From the NCBI RefSeq assembly GCF_008011855.1, contig NZ_VOUX01000033.1:186001-250000 (forward strand): a DNA stretch of 64,000 nucleotides. Direction: 5' to 3'. The position numbers and the translations under genes were made by a program. Shown here in pieces: positions 8,236 to 17,324 of this stretch; the first letter of the stretch is position 1, and each line of letters opens with the position of its first letter. Origin of the DNA: Serratia bockelmannii (lineage in GTDB: Bacteria > Pseudomonadota > Gammaproteobacteria > Enterobacterales > Enterobacteriaceae). The notes under the pieces are model-generated. The model was not told the origin of the DNA, did no database searches, and saw nothing but the letters and a program-made list of their open reading frames with translations.

Positions 8236-9456
8236 TTAACGTTGTCGTAACCAGGCGTGATAGCGCCGCAGAGTGCGGCGGGTGCGCCACCGGTCGATGA
8301 GCAGCGACCACAGCGGGGAGTAACGCACGTTGCGCGTCCGATCGCGGCTCAGGGCGTGCATGCGGCGCTTGATCAGCGCCATACGAGCGAGCAGCGTCAG
8401 CGTTTTATCGCGCCATTTTACCGGTGCGGGCAGCGCATGAGGGGCTTCGCCGGTTTGCCAGCGGTGCGGCAGATCGGGAATTTCCGCCATGGCGGTGGCG
8501 ATGCCGACCACCGCGATGCCGCTGTTCAGCACCCGTTGCGCCACCGACGGGCGGGCGATGCCGCCAGTAGTCATCACCGGCATGCGGGCCACTGCGGCGA
8601 GATCGCGGGCGAAGGTCAGAAAATAGGCTTCGCGCGCCAGGGTGCTGTCGTCCGCCGCTTCGCCCTGCATCGCCGGGCTCTCATAACTCCCGCCTGACAA
8701 CTCCACCAGATCGACCGGCAGTTCGTTGAGCATCAACAATACCTGTCGGGCCTCGTCCGGCGAAAAGCCGCCACGCTGAAAATCGGCGGAGTTCAGTTTG
8801 ACCGCCACGCAAAAGCCTGGCGAGACACGCTGGCGCACCGCGCGCACCACCTCCAGCAGCAGGCGGGCGCGATTCGCCAGCTCGCCCCCCCAACGATCGC
8901 TGCGCTGGTTGGACAACGGCGACAAGAACTGGGAGATGAGGTAGCCGTGCGCCGCATGGATCTGCACGCCGGTAAACCCGGCCTGTTCGGCGGCGTGCGC
9001 GCTGGCGGCGAAGCGGGCGATCACCTCGGCAATCTGCGCTTCGCTCATGGCCTGCGGCGGGGCAAACTGCTTGCTGTACTTGCCCATCGCCATTGGGATG
9101 GCGGAGGGCGCCCAGGCGTTACCGCCCATGTTGGCCATCACCTGACGGCCCGGGTGGCTGAGCTGCATCCATACCTGTGCGCCTTCTTGGCGCGAGGCCG
9201 CCACCCAGGTTTTGAACGCCTCGAGCGGCGTATCCTGTTCCAGCACTACGCCGCCGGGGCCGGTCATGGCGCGTCCGTCGATCATCACGTTGCCGGTGAT
9301 GATGAGGCCGGCACCGCCGATACCCCAGTGGCGATACAGGCGCCATAGCGCGGGGCCGGGCAGTTGGCCTTCATCGGCCAGATTTTCTTCCAACGCGGCC
9401 TTGGCCAGACGGTTGGGTAAGCGGCTGCCGTTGGGCAGAATCAGTGGGGTAAACAT
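8236..9456 (-). CDS. Old yellow enzyme family NADH:flavin oxidoreductase
   Basis: The 406-residue FMN-dependent TIM-barrel enzyme has the OYE/2,4-dienoyl-reductase-like core: LPNRLAKAALEE at the N-terminus, QLSHPGRQ, QIHAAHGYLISQFLSPLSNQRSDRWGG (active-site His pair) and VMTTGGI near the phosphate-binding loop. It ends in a basic extension (LIKRRMHALSRDRTRN...). There is no iron-sulfur/NADH domain, so it is the short OYE-like form. It is divergent from a MerR regulator and carries a MerR-type promoter, so it is likely induced by an electrophile or oxidant. The physiological substrate is unknown. Confidence 0.88.
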   Translation of the reverse strand: MFTPLILPNGSRLPNRLAKAALEENLADEGQLPGPALWRLYRHWGIGGAGLIITGNVMIDGRAMTGPGGVVLEQDTPLEAFKTWVAASRQEGAQVWMQLSHPGRQVMANMGGNAWAPSAIPMAMGKYSKQFAPPQAMSEAQIAEVIARFAASAHAAEQAGFTGVQIHAAHGYLISQFLSPLSNQRSDRWGGELANRARLLLEVVRAVRQRVSPGFCVAVKLNSADFQRGGFSPDEARQVLLMLNELPVDLVELSGGSYESPAMQGEAADDSTLAREAYFLTFARDLAAVARMPVMTTGGIARPSVAQRVLNSGIAVVGIATAMAEIPDLPHRWQTGEAPHALPAPVKWRDKTLTLLARMALIKRRMHALSRDRTRNVRYSPLWSLLIDRWRTRRTLRRYHAWLRQR

Positions 9457-9489
9457 CGGGTACGTTCCTGTCGCAGGGGGAATGGCGCT

Positions 9490-9520
9490 ATACTAGGGTT
9501 AAAGTTAACTTTAAGGTCAA
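9490..9520 (-). promoter_or_regulatory. MerR-type promoter/operator with 19-bp spacer
   Basis: Read on the minus strand, -35 TTGACC (9515-9520) and -10 TAGTAT (9490-9495) are separated by exactly 19 bp. A 16-bp perfect palindrome TTAAAGTTAACTTTAA (9499-9514) fills the spacer. An over-long 19-bp spacer with a central dyad is the hallmark of MerR-activated promoters. It drives the oxidoreductase gene and overlaps the region upstream of the merR-family gene. Confidence 0.88.
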
Positions 9521-9526
9521 TAGGGC

Positions 9527-9934
9527 ATGAAAATCGGAGAGTTGGCGGAGCGCGCCGGCATGGCCGCCTCGGCGATACGTTACTACGAACAGCAGGGTCT
9601 GCTGCCCAAAGCGGTGCGCGGCGTTAACGGATATCGGGTGTATAGCGAAAGCGCGCTGGAGCGGCTGCACCTGATCCAAATCGGCCAGAATCTGGGGTTT
9701 TCGCTGCAGGCGATCCGCGGGGTATTGGCGCTGCAGGGCAGCGCCTATCAGGATGGGTTGATACAGGGCGTCGACAGCCGGTTGGCGGAAATCGAGCGGA
9801 TGATGGCGACGCTGAACGAGCAGCGTGAGACGTTGATGGCGACGCGGCGTATTCTGTTGGAATCCGGCGTGGCGGGATTATGCCGCGCAAAAAATGAAAA
9901 ACAGGCCGGTGCGTGGCCGGCCTGCAAAGATTAA
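9527..9934 (+). CDS. MerR-family transcriptional regulator
   Basis: The 135-residue protein starts [27 protein letters not shown], the MerR winged helix with the RYYE signature. A long dimerisation helix follows (about residues 75-115). The C-terminus has one cysteine (GLCRAKNEK) and a second near the end (WPACKD), not a metal-binding CxnC pattern. It could instead sense redox state or an organic electrophile. It is divergent from the oxidoreductase at 8236. Its stop overlaps the stop of the convergent enolase gene by a few bases. Confidence 0.9.
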   Translation: MKIGELAERAGMAASAIRYYEQQGLLPKAVRGVNGYRVYSESALERLHLIQIGQNLGFSLQAIRGVLALQGSAYQDGLIQGVDSRLAEIERMMATLNEQRETLMATRRILLESGVAGLCRAKNEKQAGAWPACKD

Positions 9935-11214
9935 CGGTGTTTAAAGGCGGCGCGCCCGGCATATACCGCCGCGATGCCCAATTGGTCTTCGATGCGCATC
10001 AGCTGATTGTATTTTTCGATCCGCTCGCCGCGGCACGGCGCGCCGGTTTTCACATGGCCAGCTCGCATCGCAACCGTCATATCGGCGATAAAGCTGTCGA
10101 CGGTTTCGCCGCTGCGGTGTGAGATAAAGGCGCCCCAGCCATTTGCCTGGCAAAGCTGCACGGCGGCGAAAGTTTCGCTCAGCGTGCCAATCTGGTTCAG
10201 CTTGATCAGCGCCGCATTGGCCAATCTTTCATCAATCCCGCGCTGGATGTATTTCACGTTGGTGACGAACAGATCGTCACCGACCAGTTCCACCTGATCG
10301 CCCAGGGCGTCGCTGAGAATGCGCCAGCCCGCCCAGTCGTCCTCGGCCAAACCGTCTTCAATCAGCACGATGGGAAAATCTTGCACCAGCCGCTGGTAAT
10401 AGGCCGTCATCTGTTCGGCATCCAGTTCAGCGTTTTCGCTGCGCAGGCGGTATTTGCCGTTGGCATAGAATTCACTCGAGGCCGGGTCCATGCAAATGGC
10501 GATATCGTCTCCCGGTTGATAACCGGCTTTCTCTATCGCCTGTACGATCAGCTCCAGCGGTTGTCGGTTCGAGGCAACCGCCGGCGCAAAACCGCCTTCG
10601 TCGCCAACGCCGACCGACAGGCCTTTCTCCAACAGAATTTGGCGCAGCGCCTGATAAACTTCACTGCCCCAGCGCACGGCCTCGCGCAGCGACGGCGCGC
10701 CCAGCGGCGCTATCATAAATTCCTGAAAGTCCGCACCTTGCCAGCGGGCATGCACGCCGCCGTTGATGATATTCATGCAGGGCACCGGCAGCAGGTTGGC
10801 GCCGAGACCGCCCAGATAACGATACAGCGGCAGCTGCGACAATTGCGCCGCGAGGCGGGCGGCGGCCAGAGAAACGCCGAGCAGGGCGTTGGCCCCCAAT
10901 CGGCTCTTGTTCTCGCTGCCGTCCAGTGCGATCAACCGGCGGTCAATCTCCCCTTGTTGACGTACATCCACCCCGCGCAGCGCTTCATTGATCGCCGTTT
11001 TGACGCTTTGCACCGCTTCCTGAACGCCTTTACCGCCGTAACGGTGCGGATCGCCGTCGCGGTGTTCCACCGCCTCGCGTGAACCGGTGCTGGCGCCGGA
11101 GGGAACCGAAGCCCGTGCCACGACGCCCGCCGCAGTCATTTCAACTTCGACGGTGGGGTTGCCGCGCGAATCCAGGATCTCTCTGGCGGTTACGTTTTCA
11201 ATTTCATAGCTCAT
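9931..11214 (-). CDS. eno: Enolase (second, operon-encoded copy)
   Basis: This 427-residue phosphopyruvate hydratase keeps every residue expected from E. coli Eno: mobile-loop Ser in PSGASTG, His in INGGVHA, Glu in GDEGGFAP, metal ligands in [16 protein letters not shown] and GDDLFVTN, catalytic Lys in [16 protein letters not shown], and Lys in EKYNQL. It should therefore be active. It diverges from the housekeeping form around [15 protein letters not shown] and [11 protein letters not shown] and is not next to pyrG as usual. It is the third gene of an operon with a family II pyrophosphatase and a universal stress protein (16-bp gap), so it is probably an auxiliary enolase. Confidence 0.93.
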   Translation of the reverse strand: MSYEIENVTAREILDSRGNPTVEVEMTAAGVVARASVPSGASTGSREAVEHRDGDPHRYGGKGVQEAVQSVKTAINEALRGVDVRQQGEIDRRLIALDGSENKSRLGANALLGVSLAAARLAAQLSQLPLYRYLGGLGANLLPVPCMNIINGGVHARWQGADFQEFMIAPLGAPSLREAVRWGSEVYQALRQILLEKGLSVGVGDEGGFAPAVASNRQPLELIVQAIEKAGYQPGDDIAICMDPASSEFYANGKYRLRSENAELDAEQMTAYYQRLVQDFPIVLIEDGLAEDDWAGWRILSDALGDQVELVGDDLFVTNVKYIQRGIDERLANAALIKLNQIGTLSETFAAVQLCQANGWGAFISHRSGETVDSFIADMTVAMRAGHVKTGAPCRGERIEKYNQLMRIEDQLGIAAVYAGRAAFKHR

Positions 11215-11230
11215 GGATGATCACCTCATT

Positions 11231-11659
11231 CTAGGGAGTGGGCACGTGCTTTATCAGCACGTCGATCGACAAATGGTTAATGAACTCGAAGCCGAAGGAG
11301 GCAAAGACGCCGAACGGACGGTTCTGATGGCCGAGCAGCAACAGATCGACGCCTTCACGGGCAATCAGGGCCTCGATGTCTTTGAAGCGGTGAATACTGA
11401 CAATTGCGCGCACCTCCAGGGGGATTGTGCAGTCTTCCACCAGCCGGCTGAGCATGGCTTTGGCAGCGATCACCTCGCTGGACTGGCGATCTTTGGTTTG
11501 TGCATCGCTGAGGTAGTCCAGCTCGGCATAGTCGGCGCTGATGTGCGCCACGGTAATGCGCGTATTCATCTGCTGATTGAGGCGTTCGGCATGGCGTAAC
11601 AGCAGCCGGCCGTCGCGTTCATCCTGCACCAGCAGTAAAGCATGTTGATAGAGCGACAT
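11231..11659 (-). CDS. Universal stress protein (UspA family)
   Basis: The 142-residue single-domain protein starts YQHALLLVQDERDGRLLLRHAERL and continues ITVAHISADYAELDYL. It ends with VDLLLLGHQNR and ..HLSIDVLIKHVP, the pattern of a UspA-fold protein. The ATP-binding GxxGxxx(G/S) loop is not clear (GHQNRPFGVFASFGF), so it may be the UspA-like non-ATP-binding type. It starts 3 bp after the pyrophosphatase stop and is followed closely by enolase, in a single transcription unit. Confidence 0.87.
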   Translation of the reverse strand: MSLYQHALLLVQDERDGRLLLRHAERLNQQMNTRITVAHISADYAELDYLSDAQTKDRQSSEVIAAKAMLSRLVEDCTIPLEVRAIVSIHRFKDIEALIAREGVDLLLLGHQNRPFGVFASFGFEFINHLSIDVLIKHVPTP

Positions 11660-11662
11660 GAC

Positions 11663-12628
11663 TTATCTCCCTGCGTTAGCAATCTGTAGGGTTAACCACG
11701 GTAAAACCTCTTTTTTCCGGCTCGTCATGCCGGGCAGCGACACCTGCCGAATGGCGAGCACCCGGTTCGACGAGAAATACAGGGTAGAGCGGTGGCGGGT
11801 GATATCGGTAACCAGCAGCGCGGCCATCTCCAGCCCGGCCTCCTGCTTAGCCTGCTCGAGCGCCTGTTGCAGCGCGGGCAACAGCGGATCGATATCGCTC
11901 ATAGCCCGCACTTCTATCTGCGACAGCAGCAGCGAGACGCTATGGATGCGGTAATTCTTGGCGTCACGGTACAGCAACTGCGGGGCGGATTGCCCCGAAA
12001 GATCGGTTTTGGCGGCAAGCAATCCGGCGGTGAAGGCGTCATAGTCAACGTGAGAGATTGCGCATAACCGCGCGACCGCCACCCGATCCTGTTCGGTGGT
12101 GGTCGGTGCGCTCAGCGCAACGGTATCGCTCAAAATCGCGCCCAGCAGCAGCGTGGCCTGGGCGGAAGAAAGCGGCATCGGCGTATCTGACGCCAGTATG
12201 GACAGGATCACGGTGGCGCAACAGCCAACGGCGCGGATCCAGACATCGGGCGGGTTGCGGGTGATCAAGGTGCCCAGCCGGTGATGATCGATAACGCCGA
12301 CCACATCGCTGTCGGGCAATGAGGCCGGCCCTTGTTCGACGTCGGTAAAATCTACCAGCCAGACTTTGCGGTCACGGAGATCGCCTTTCAGCAGCGCAGG
12401 CGCTTGTACGCCGGCGGCGGCCAGTATGTAGCGGGTTTCCGGCGTCAATTCGCCAAGGCGGAAAGCGACGGCCGGTTTGCCGAGGTGATTGAGCCAGTCC
12501 GCGACCACCAGCGCGCTGCAGATGCTGTCGCTGTCGGGATTTTTATGGCCGAAAACGTACAGCGGCATTTCCCGCACGGCGAGATCAGGCTGGGACGGAA
12601 AAGGGGTAAGACGTGAGATTTCATTCAT
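11663..12628 (-). CDS. ppaC: Family II (manganese-dependent) inorganic pyrophosphatase
   Basis: The 321-residue DHH-superfamily enzyme has GHKNPDSDSICSAL near the N-terminus (HxxPDxD metal ligands), VDFTDVEQ, the DHHRLG signature, GAILSDTVAL, and a C-terminal SRKKEVLPWL substrate-binding motif. Family II PPases hydrolyse PPi with Mn2+ or Co2+ at high rate. The ATG at 12628 has CAGGAG five bases upstream, better than the ATG 15 bp earlier. It is the first gene of the ppaC-usp-eno operon. Most enterobacteria rely only on family I Ppa, so its presence is notable. Confidence 0.92.
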   Translation of the reverse strand: MNEISRLTPFPSQPDLAVREMPLYVFGHKNPDSDSICSALVVADWLNHLGKPAVAFRLGELTPETRYILAAAGVQAPALLKGDLRDRKVWLVDFTDVEQGPASLPDSDVVGVIDHHRLGTLITRNPPDVWIRAVGCCATVILSILASDTPMPLSSAQATLLLGAILSDTVALSAPTTTEQDRVAVARLCAISHVDYDAFTAGLLAAKTDLSGQSAPQLLYRDAKNYRIHSVSLLLSQIEVRAMSDIDPLLPALQQALEQAKQEAGLEMAALLVTDITRHRSTLYFSSNRVLAIRQVSLPGMTSRKKEVLPWLTLQIANAGR

Positions 12629-12924
12629 AGCGACTCCTGACATACCTGCCTAAAAAATAAAGCGAAGTTGTATATCAGGCGTCATCATCCGGTTCGAGCG
12701 AACGCGGCGGTTGGGAAAGGTGGAACACCATCACCTTGTGAACGACTGTAGCGCAGCGCGGTGGCAAACGCAACGCCCGGCAAAGCTGGCGAGAATGCGC
12801 AATCGGATTGATACTGAGTGAGTCTATGATGGGCAAGGATATTTGCCGCTAACCGACGGATAGGCTGAACGGAATCACGCAGGCTGGCTGCGCCGGATCC
12901 GTGGGTGACACAATGGGAGACAAC

Positions 12925-14805
12925 ATGCTTGAACCCTGCTTCCCCGAAAACGAAGCCGAACGTCTGTCGGTACTGAACTCGCTGAACGTGTTGGATTCGA
13001 ACTCGGTGGAAAAACTGGATCGTATTACACGGCTGGCGGCGAAATACTTCGGCGTCACCATTGCGCTGGTGTCATTGATCGACCGGGATCGCCAATGGTT
13101 TCTATCGCGCTACGGTCTGGATGTCCGGGAAACGCCGCGTAACATCTCATTTTGTGGCCATGCGATCTTGCAACGTGAAGCGCTGCTGGTGCCCGATACC
13201 GCCAACGACCCGCGTTTTTTCGACAATCCGCTGGTGATCGGCGGGCCGCGAATCGGTTTCTACGTTGGGCAACCGCTGCTGTCGCTCGACGGTTTGCCGC
13301 TCGGCACCCTGTGCATTATCGACAGCCAGCCGCAGCCGTTTTCTCCGGAACAGGTGGCCGACCTGCACGACTTCGCCGCCGTGGTGGAAGAGTACCTGCA
13401 GAGCATTGAACGCCATGTCTATACCGAAAACCTGAAGTCCAACCTGCAACGCTCGGAAGCCTTGTTCGAACAGACCTTCGCCCAGGCGGCGGTAGGGATG
13501 GCGCTGGTGTCGCTGCAGGGGTATTGGCTGCGGGTCAATCCGCGCATCTGCGAAATGTTGCACTATTCCGAGCGCGAGCTGATGGATCGCACCTTTCAGG
13601 ACATTACCTATCCGCTCGATCTCAACACCGATCTAGAAAAACTGCAGCAACTGCTGAGAAACGAGATCAGTACTTACTCGCTGGAGAAACGCTATTTCCG
13701 TGCCGATGGCTCGATCGTCTGGGTGCAGCTGACGGTGGCGTTAAACCGGCTGCCTAACGGCAAACCGGATCATTTCATCTCGGTTATCGTCGATATCAGC
13801 GAGCGCAAGGCGGCGGAGGCCGATCTGTTCGCTCTGCAACACGAGCTGGAACAACGCGTCGAAATCCGCACGCGGGAGCTGAACGTGGTCGTCAAGAAAC
13901 TCAACGAAGAGATTGAAACCCGGGTACTCGCCGAATATCAGCTCAGCACGGAGAAGGAACGCCTGCGGGCCATTACTGACAACATGCCGGCGTTGATCAG
14001 CCAAATCGACGGTAATGAACGCTACCTGTTCGCTAACAGCGCCTATAAAACCTGGTTTGGCCTGGAAGAAAGCCGCCTTAGAGGAATGACGGTGCTCGAT
14101 TTTATGGGGGAGAACGTTTATCAGATAGCGAAACCGATGATAGACAGGGCCCTGGCGGGGGAAATGGTGAGCTTCGAAAATGAGCTCCAGACCCAGAAGG
14201 GGTTGCTGATGATCCACACTACGCTGGTGCCGTGCGAGGCTCAGGGGTTTTACATTCTGTCCATGGACATTACCGAGTTGAAGCGCCTGCAGCAACGGCT
14301 GGAGTACGATGCTACGCACGACATGCTGACCGGATTGACCAACCGCCGCGCTTTTCTGCGTCGGTTGTCCAGCACGGTGCAGGCCTGTTGCGAACAGCGG
14401 CAAATGGCGCTGGTGTTCATCGATCTCGATGGTTTCAAAGCCCTCAATGACAGCTATGGCCATGACTTCGGCGATCTGATCCTCAAGACGTTCGCCAGGT
14501 TGCTCAGCGCCTGCGCCGGCGAGCGCCATAGCGTTTCGCGCCTGGCCGGTGACGAATTCACGGTCATCCTGTGGCCGTTGGCGGAACCGCAGCGCGAGGT
14601 CAGCGAATTTTGCGAAAACGTGTTGGCGCGGCTGGCTGATATTTCGCAGATCGGGCAGCAGACGGTGAGCCTGTCCGCCAGCCTGGGGGCGGCGATTTCC
14701 TCACACACTGACGTGACGGAGGAGATGCTGTTGACCCGCGCCGACGGCGCGATGTATCAGGCGAAATCGGCCGGTAAGGGCACTTATGCCATCTGCGAGT
14801 TATGA
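12925..14805 (+). CDS. GAF-PAS-PAS-GGDEF diguanylate cyclase
   Basis: The 626-residue cytoplasmic protein has a GAF domain (about 1-165), two PAS domains (about 170-300 and 335-460) joined by a coiled coil (ELEQRVEIRTRELNVVVKKL), and a C-terminal GGDEF domain. The start is the ATG behind GGGAGA at 12915; GTG and ATG codons just upstream are also in frame. The active-site loop reads RLAGDEF (near residue 541), the AGDEF variant that is often still active. FIDLDGFKALNDSYGHDFGD supplies metal and substrate contacts. The RxxD inhibitory site is missing. No transmembrane segment is present, so it senses a cytoplasmic signal. Confidence 0.9.
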   Translation: MLEPCFPENEAERLSVLNSLNVLDSNSVEKLDRITRLAAKYFGVTIALVSLIDRDRQWFLSRYGLDVRETPRNISFCGHAILQREALLVPDTANDPRFFDNPLVIGGPRIGFYVGQPLLSLDGLPLGTLCIIDSQPQPFSPEQVADLHDFAAVVEEYLQSIERHVYTENLKSNLQRSEALFEQTFAQAAVGMALVSLQGYWLRVNPRICEMLHYSERELMDRTFQDITYPLDLNTDLEKLQQLLRNEISTYSLEKRYFRADGSIVWVQLTVALNRLPNGKPDHFISVIVDISERKAAEADLFALQHELEQRVEIRTRELNVVVKKLNEEIETRVLAEYQLSTEKERLRAITDNMPALISQIDGNERYLFANSAYKTWFGLEESRLRGMTVLDFMGENVYQIAKPMIDRALAGEMVSFENELQTQKGLLMIHTTLVPCEAQGFYILSMDITELKRLQQRLEYDATHDMLTGLTNRRAFLRRLSSTVQACCEQRQMALVFIDLDGFKALNDSYGHDFGDLILKTFARLLSACAGERHSVSRLAGDEFTVILWPLAEPQREVSEFCENVLARLADISQIGQQTVSLSASLGAAISSHTDVTEEMLLTRADGAMYQAKSAGKGTYAICEL

Positions 14806-14876
14806 GCGTGAAACGGTGACCGTCTCAGGGTAAGCTGTTTTCTTCTTTCCTATGGGCAGAACTCCGGACTGACTGC

Positions 14877-15725
14877 ATGGCGTCTAATCATCAACACAAA
14901 GACTGGCTGGAACTGCGGCGCGATGACGAAACCGGCATCGAAAGCGTCAATGCCCACTTTCAGGGGCATGCCTACGATCCCCACGATCATGACGAAATGC
15001 TGGTGGGCGTGACGCAGCAAGGTTTACAACGTTTCAACTGTCATCGTTCCTTGCATACCAGCCGGCCGGGACGTGCCATGCTGATCGAGCCGGGCGCGGT
15101 GCACGATGGTCATGCGCCGCAGGCCGAAGGGTTTACCTATGCCATGCTTTATCTGCCGCAGCATTGGGTTTCCGATGCGATGAACCGCCGCGGATTAGGG
15201 GACGTTTCTGTGCTGGAAGGCGCCTTCCACAGCACGTTGACCGACGATCCGATGCTGGCGACCGCGATACAACAGGCTTTTTTTGCGTTGCATCAGGGGG
15301 AAGGCCGGCTGGCGCGCGATCAAAGCCTGGATCAACTGCTGACGCTTTTGGCGCGGCATATTCGCGTCAGGCCGACTTCCCAAAGCGATGATGCTTTGAT
15401 TGTGATGAATCGCTTACGAGACTACCTGCACGAGCACATGGCGGGTAACCCCAGCTTGGATGAACTTGCGCTTCAGTGCGGCCTGGACCGCTTCCGCCTG
15501 ACTCGCCAGTTCACCCGGGCCTTCGGCCAGTCGCCGCATGCTTACCTGGTCCGGCTGAGGCTGCGGGCTGCACGCTTGTTGTTGGCGCAGGGGGCAGAAC
15601 CGGCGCAGGTCGCGATGCAGGTGGGCTTTGCCGATCAGAGCCACTTGGGCCGCTGGTTCCAGCGCGCCTACCGTTTATCGCCGGCGGCCTATCAACGTCA
15701 GTGCACAAACGTTCTATACCGCTGA
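14877..15725 (+). CDS. AraC-family transcriptional regulator
   Basis: The 282-residue protein has an AraC-binding cupin N-terminus (HAYDPHDHDEMLVGVTQQG..., RPGRAMLIEPGAVHDG) and a C-terminal double helix-turn-helix (ALQCGLDRFRLTRQFTRAFGQSPHAYL and VAMQVGFADQSHLGRWFQRAY). It lies 58 bp upstream of a DUF2000 gene on the same strand. The AraC + DUF2000 pairing recurs in proteobacteria, so the two may form one unit. The ligand is unknown. Confidence 0.88.
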   Translation: MASNHQHKDWLELRRDDETGIESVNAHFQGHAYDPHDHDEMLVGVTQQGLQRFNCHRSLHTSRPGRAMLIEPGAVHDGHAPQAEGFTYAMLYLPQHWVSDAMNRRGLGDVSVLEGAFHSTLTDDPMLATAIQQAFFALHQGEGRLARDQSLDQLLTLLARHIRVRPTSQSDDALIVMNRLRDYLHEHMAGNPSLDELALQCGLDRFRLTRQFTRAFGQSPHAYLVRLRLRAARLLLAQGAEPAQVAMQVGFADQSHLGRWFQRAYRLSPAAYQRQCTNVLYR

Positions 15726-15783
15726 TTCGCCCATCGCCGATGATGCGCTTTTATTTTAAGAGCACAACGGAGTAGAGCGAAAC

Positions 15784-16191
15784 ATGTTTGATACCAAGAT
15801 AGCGTTTATCGTACGCGACGATCTGCAGACCTGGCAGCGGCTGAATGTGGTGGCCTTTCTGGCGACGGGCATCGCCGCCGCCGCCCCGGAAATCATCGGC
15901 GAGTGTTATGTGGATGCGCAAGGCAGACGCTACGGCGGCATTTCCGGGCAGCCGATGCTGATTTTTGCCGCGGATCTGCCGGGCCTGCAAAATGTGCATC
16001 GCAAAGGGCTGGAGCGGGAATTGACGTTGGTTCCCTATGTGCACGCCATGTTTGCGACCGGGCACGATGCAGCCAACCGGCAGGTTTTTCTCGCTGAAGA
16101 CGCGGACAATCTGGATTTGGTCGGCCTGGCGCTGCGCGGGCCGAAGAAAGCGGTGGATAAGGCGATAAAAGGCCTGACGCTCCACGCCTGA
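15784..16191 (+). CDS. DUF2000 family protein
   Basis: The 135-residue protein starts MFDTKIAFIVRDDLQTWQRLNVVAFLATGIAAAAPEIIGE and contains GISGQPMLIFAADLPGL, the pattern of DUF2000, which shares the peptidyl-tRNA hydrolase 2 fold. No catalytic function has been established for the family. It is preceded by GGAG and follows the AraC regulator gene. No signal peptide or membrane segment is seen. Confidence 0.83.
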   Translation: MFDTKIAFIVRDDLQTWQRLNVVAFLATGIAAAAPEIIGECYVDAQGRRYGGISGQPMLIFAADLPGLQNVHRKGLERELTLVPYVHAMFATGHDAANRQVFLAEDADNLDLVGLALRGPKKAVDKAIKGLTLHA

Positions 16192-16273
16192 GAATGTCTT
16201 TGCCTGGTTTACCGAGTGGACGCGCGAAACGCTCGCGCATGTCCAGGAGGGTGACGCGTTTCCGATACGGCGC

Positions 16274-17143
16274 TTACGCCTGGAACGTTTGCAGCCAGGC
16301 GGCGAATTGGCTCACGACCTCATCGTCCCGATCGCGCAGCAGCAGGGAATAAACGCCGGTTCGGATAGTCAACGCTGGGAAAGGCGACACCAGCCGGCCA
16401 GACGACAGATGTTTGGCGCAGAACAGGTAAGGCACGACGGCCAGTCCCAGGCCGTCTTCGGCCGCCTGAATGGCGGCGAAGGTATGGTCGAGCGTCAGCG
16501 GCGGCGGCGAGGCGTCCAGCGCCGTCGGATAGGTATTCAACCAACTGTGCCATAAATCCTCACGGGCGCGGATGCGAATGGCGGTATGCTCGGCCAGATT
16601 GTCTGGCGCGCTGATCGGCATGGTGCGCAAATAGCTCTGGCTGCAGACCAGCAGGCTGTCTTCCTGCAAAAAAGGGATCGCTTTCAGTCCGGAGAAGTGC
16701 GCGGGATCGCGCCGGATCGCCAGGTCAAACGGCATATTGCGATCGACGGCCCCAGTGGCGGTGGTGATATCAATCGCGACCTCCGGATGAATCTCGTTGA
16801 ACGCTGCCAATTTCGGCATCAGCCAGTGCATGGTGAACGTCGGCAGGCTGTGTACCACCAGCCGCTGCCGGCCGGCGCTCGCTTTCAGTGCGCTTTCCGC
16901 CGAAAACAATTCGCTTATCACTCGGGACGCAGTGCGGGAAAAATTCTCGCCGGCCTGCGTCAGCCGCACGGACTTGTGTCCGCGATAAAACAGTTTGAGC
17001 TCCAGCTGTTCTTCCAGGCTGCGGATGTGGCGACTGACCGCGCCGGTGGTGAGAAACAGCTCATCCGCAGCGGCGCTGAAGCTGCCGAGACGGGCGGCGG
17101 CTTCGAAAGCGGACAGGTGCGGCAGGGAGTGAATTTTTTTCAT
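16274..17143 (-). CDS. LysR-family regulator (GcvA-like)
   Basis: The 289-residue protein starts KKIHSLPHLSAFEAAARLGSFSAAADELFLTTGAVSRHIRSLEEQL, a GcvA-type LysR DNA-binding domain, followed by an effector domain with MHWLMPKLAAFNEIHPEVAIDI. It is divergent from the MFS-FAD oxidoreductase pair at 17325-19561, which it likely controls. A 181-bp intergenic region carries both promoters. Confidence 0.88.
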   Translation of the reverse strand: MKKIHSLPHLSAFEAAARLGSFSAAADELFLTTGAVSRHIRSLEEQLELKLFYRGHKSVRLTQAGENFSRTASRVISELFSAESALKASAGRQRLVVHSLPTFTMHWLMPKLAAFNEIHPEVAIDITTATGAVDRNMPFDLAIRRDPAHFSGLKAIPFLQEDSLLVCSQSYLRTMPISAPDNLAEHTAIRIRAREDLWHSWLNTYPTALDASPPPLTLDHTFAAIQAAEDGLGLAVVPYLFCAKHLSSGRLVSPFPALTIRTGVYSLLLRDRDDEVVSQFAAWLQTFQA

Positions 17144-17324
17144 AGGTTGAGTCTAGCTCAACCAAGTGAGGGAGGAAAGATCGTTTGTCAGCCGTTGATT
17201 TTGCTCACTATGATGAGGCATCTCCTTCTGATTGCTGAGTTTATGATGCGGATCTTTTGGCTATCGGTCATGCGTGTTAATGGCGTTATCCTCACCCTGC
17301 GGTTGACAGGGAGGCGCCCCTGAG

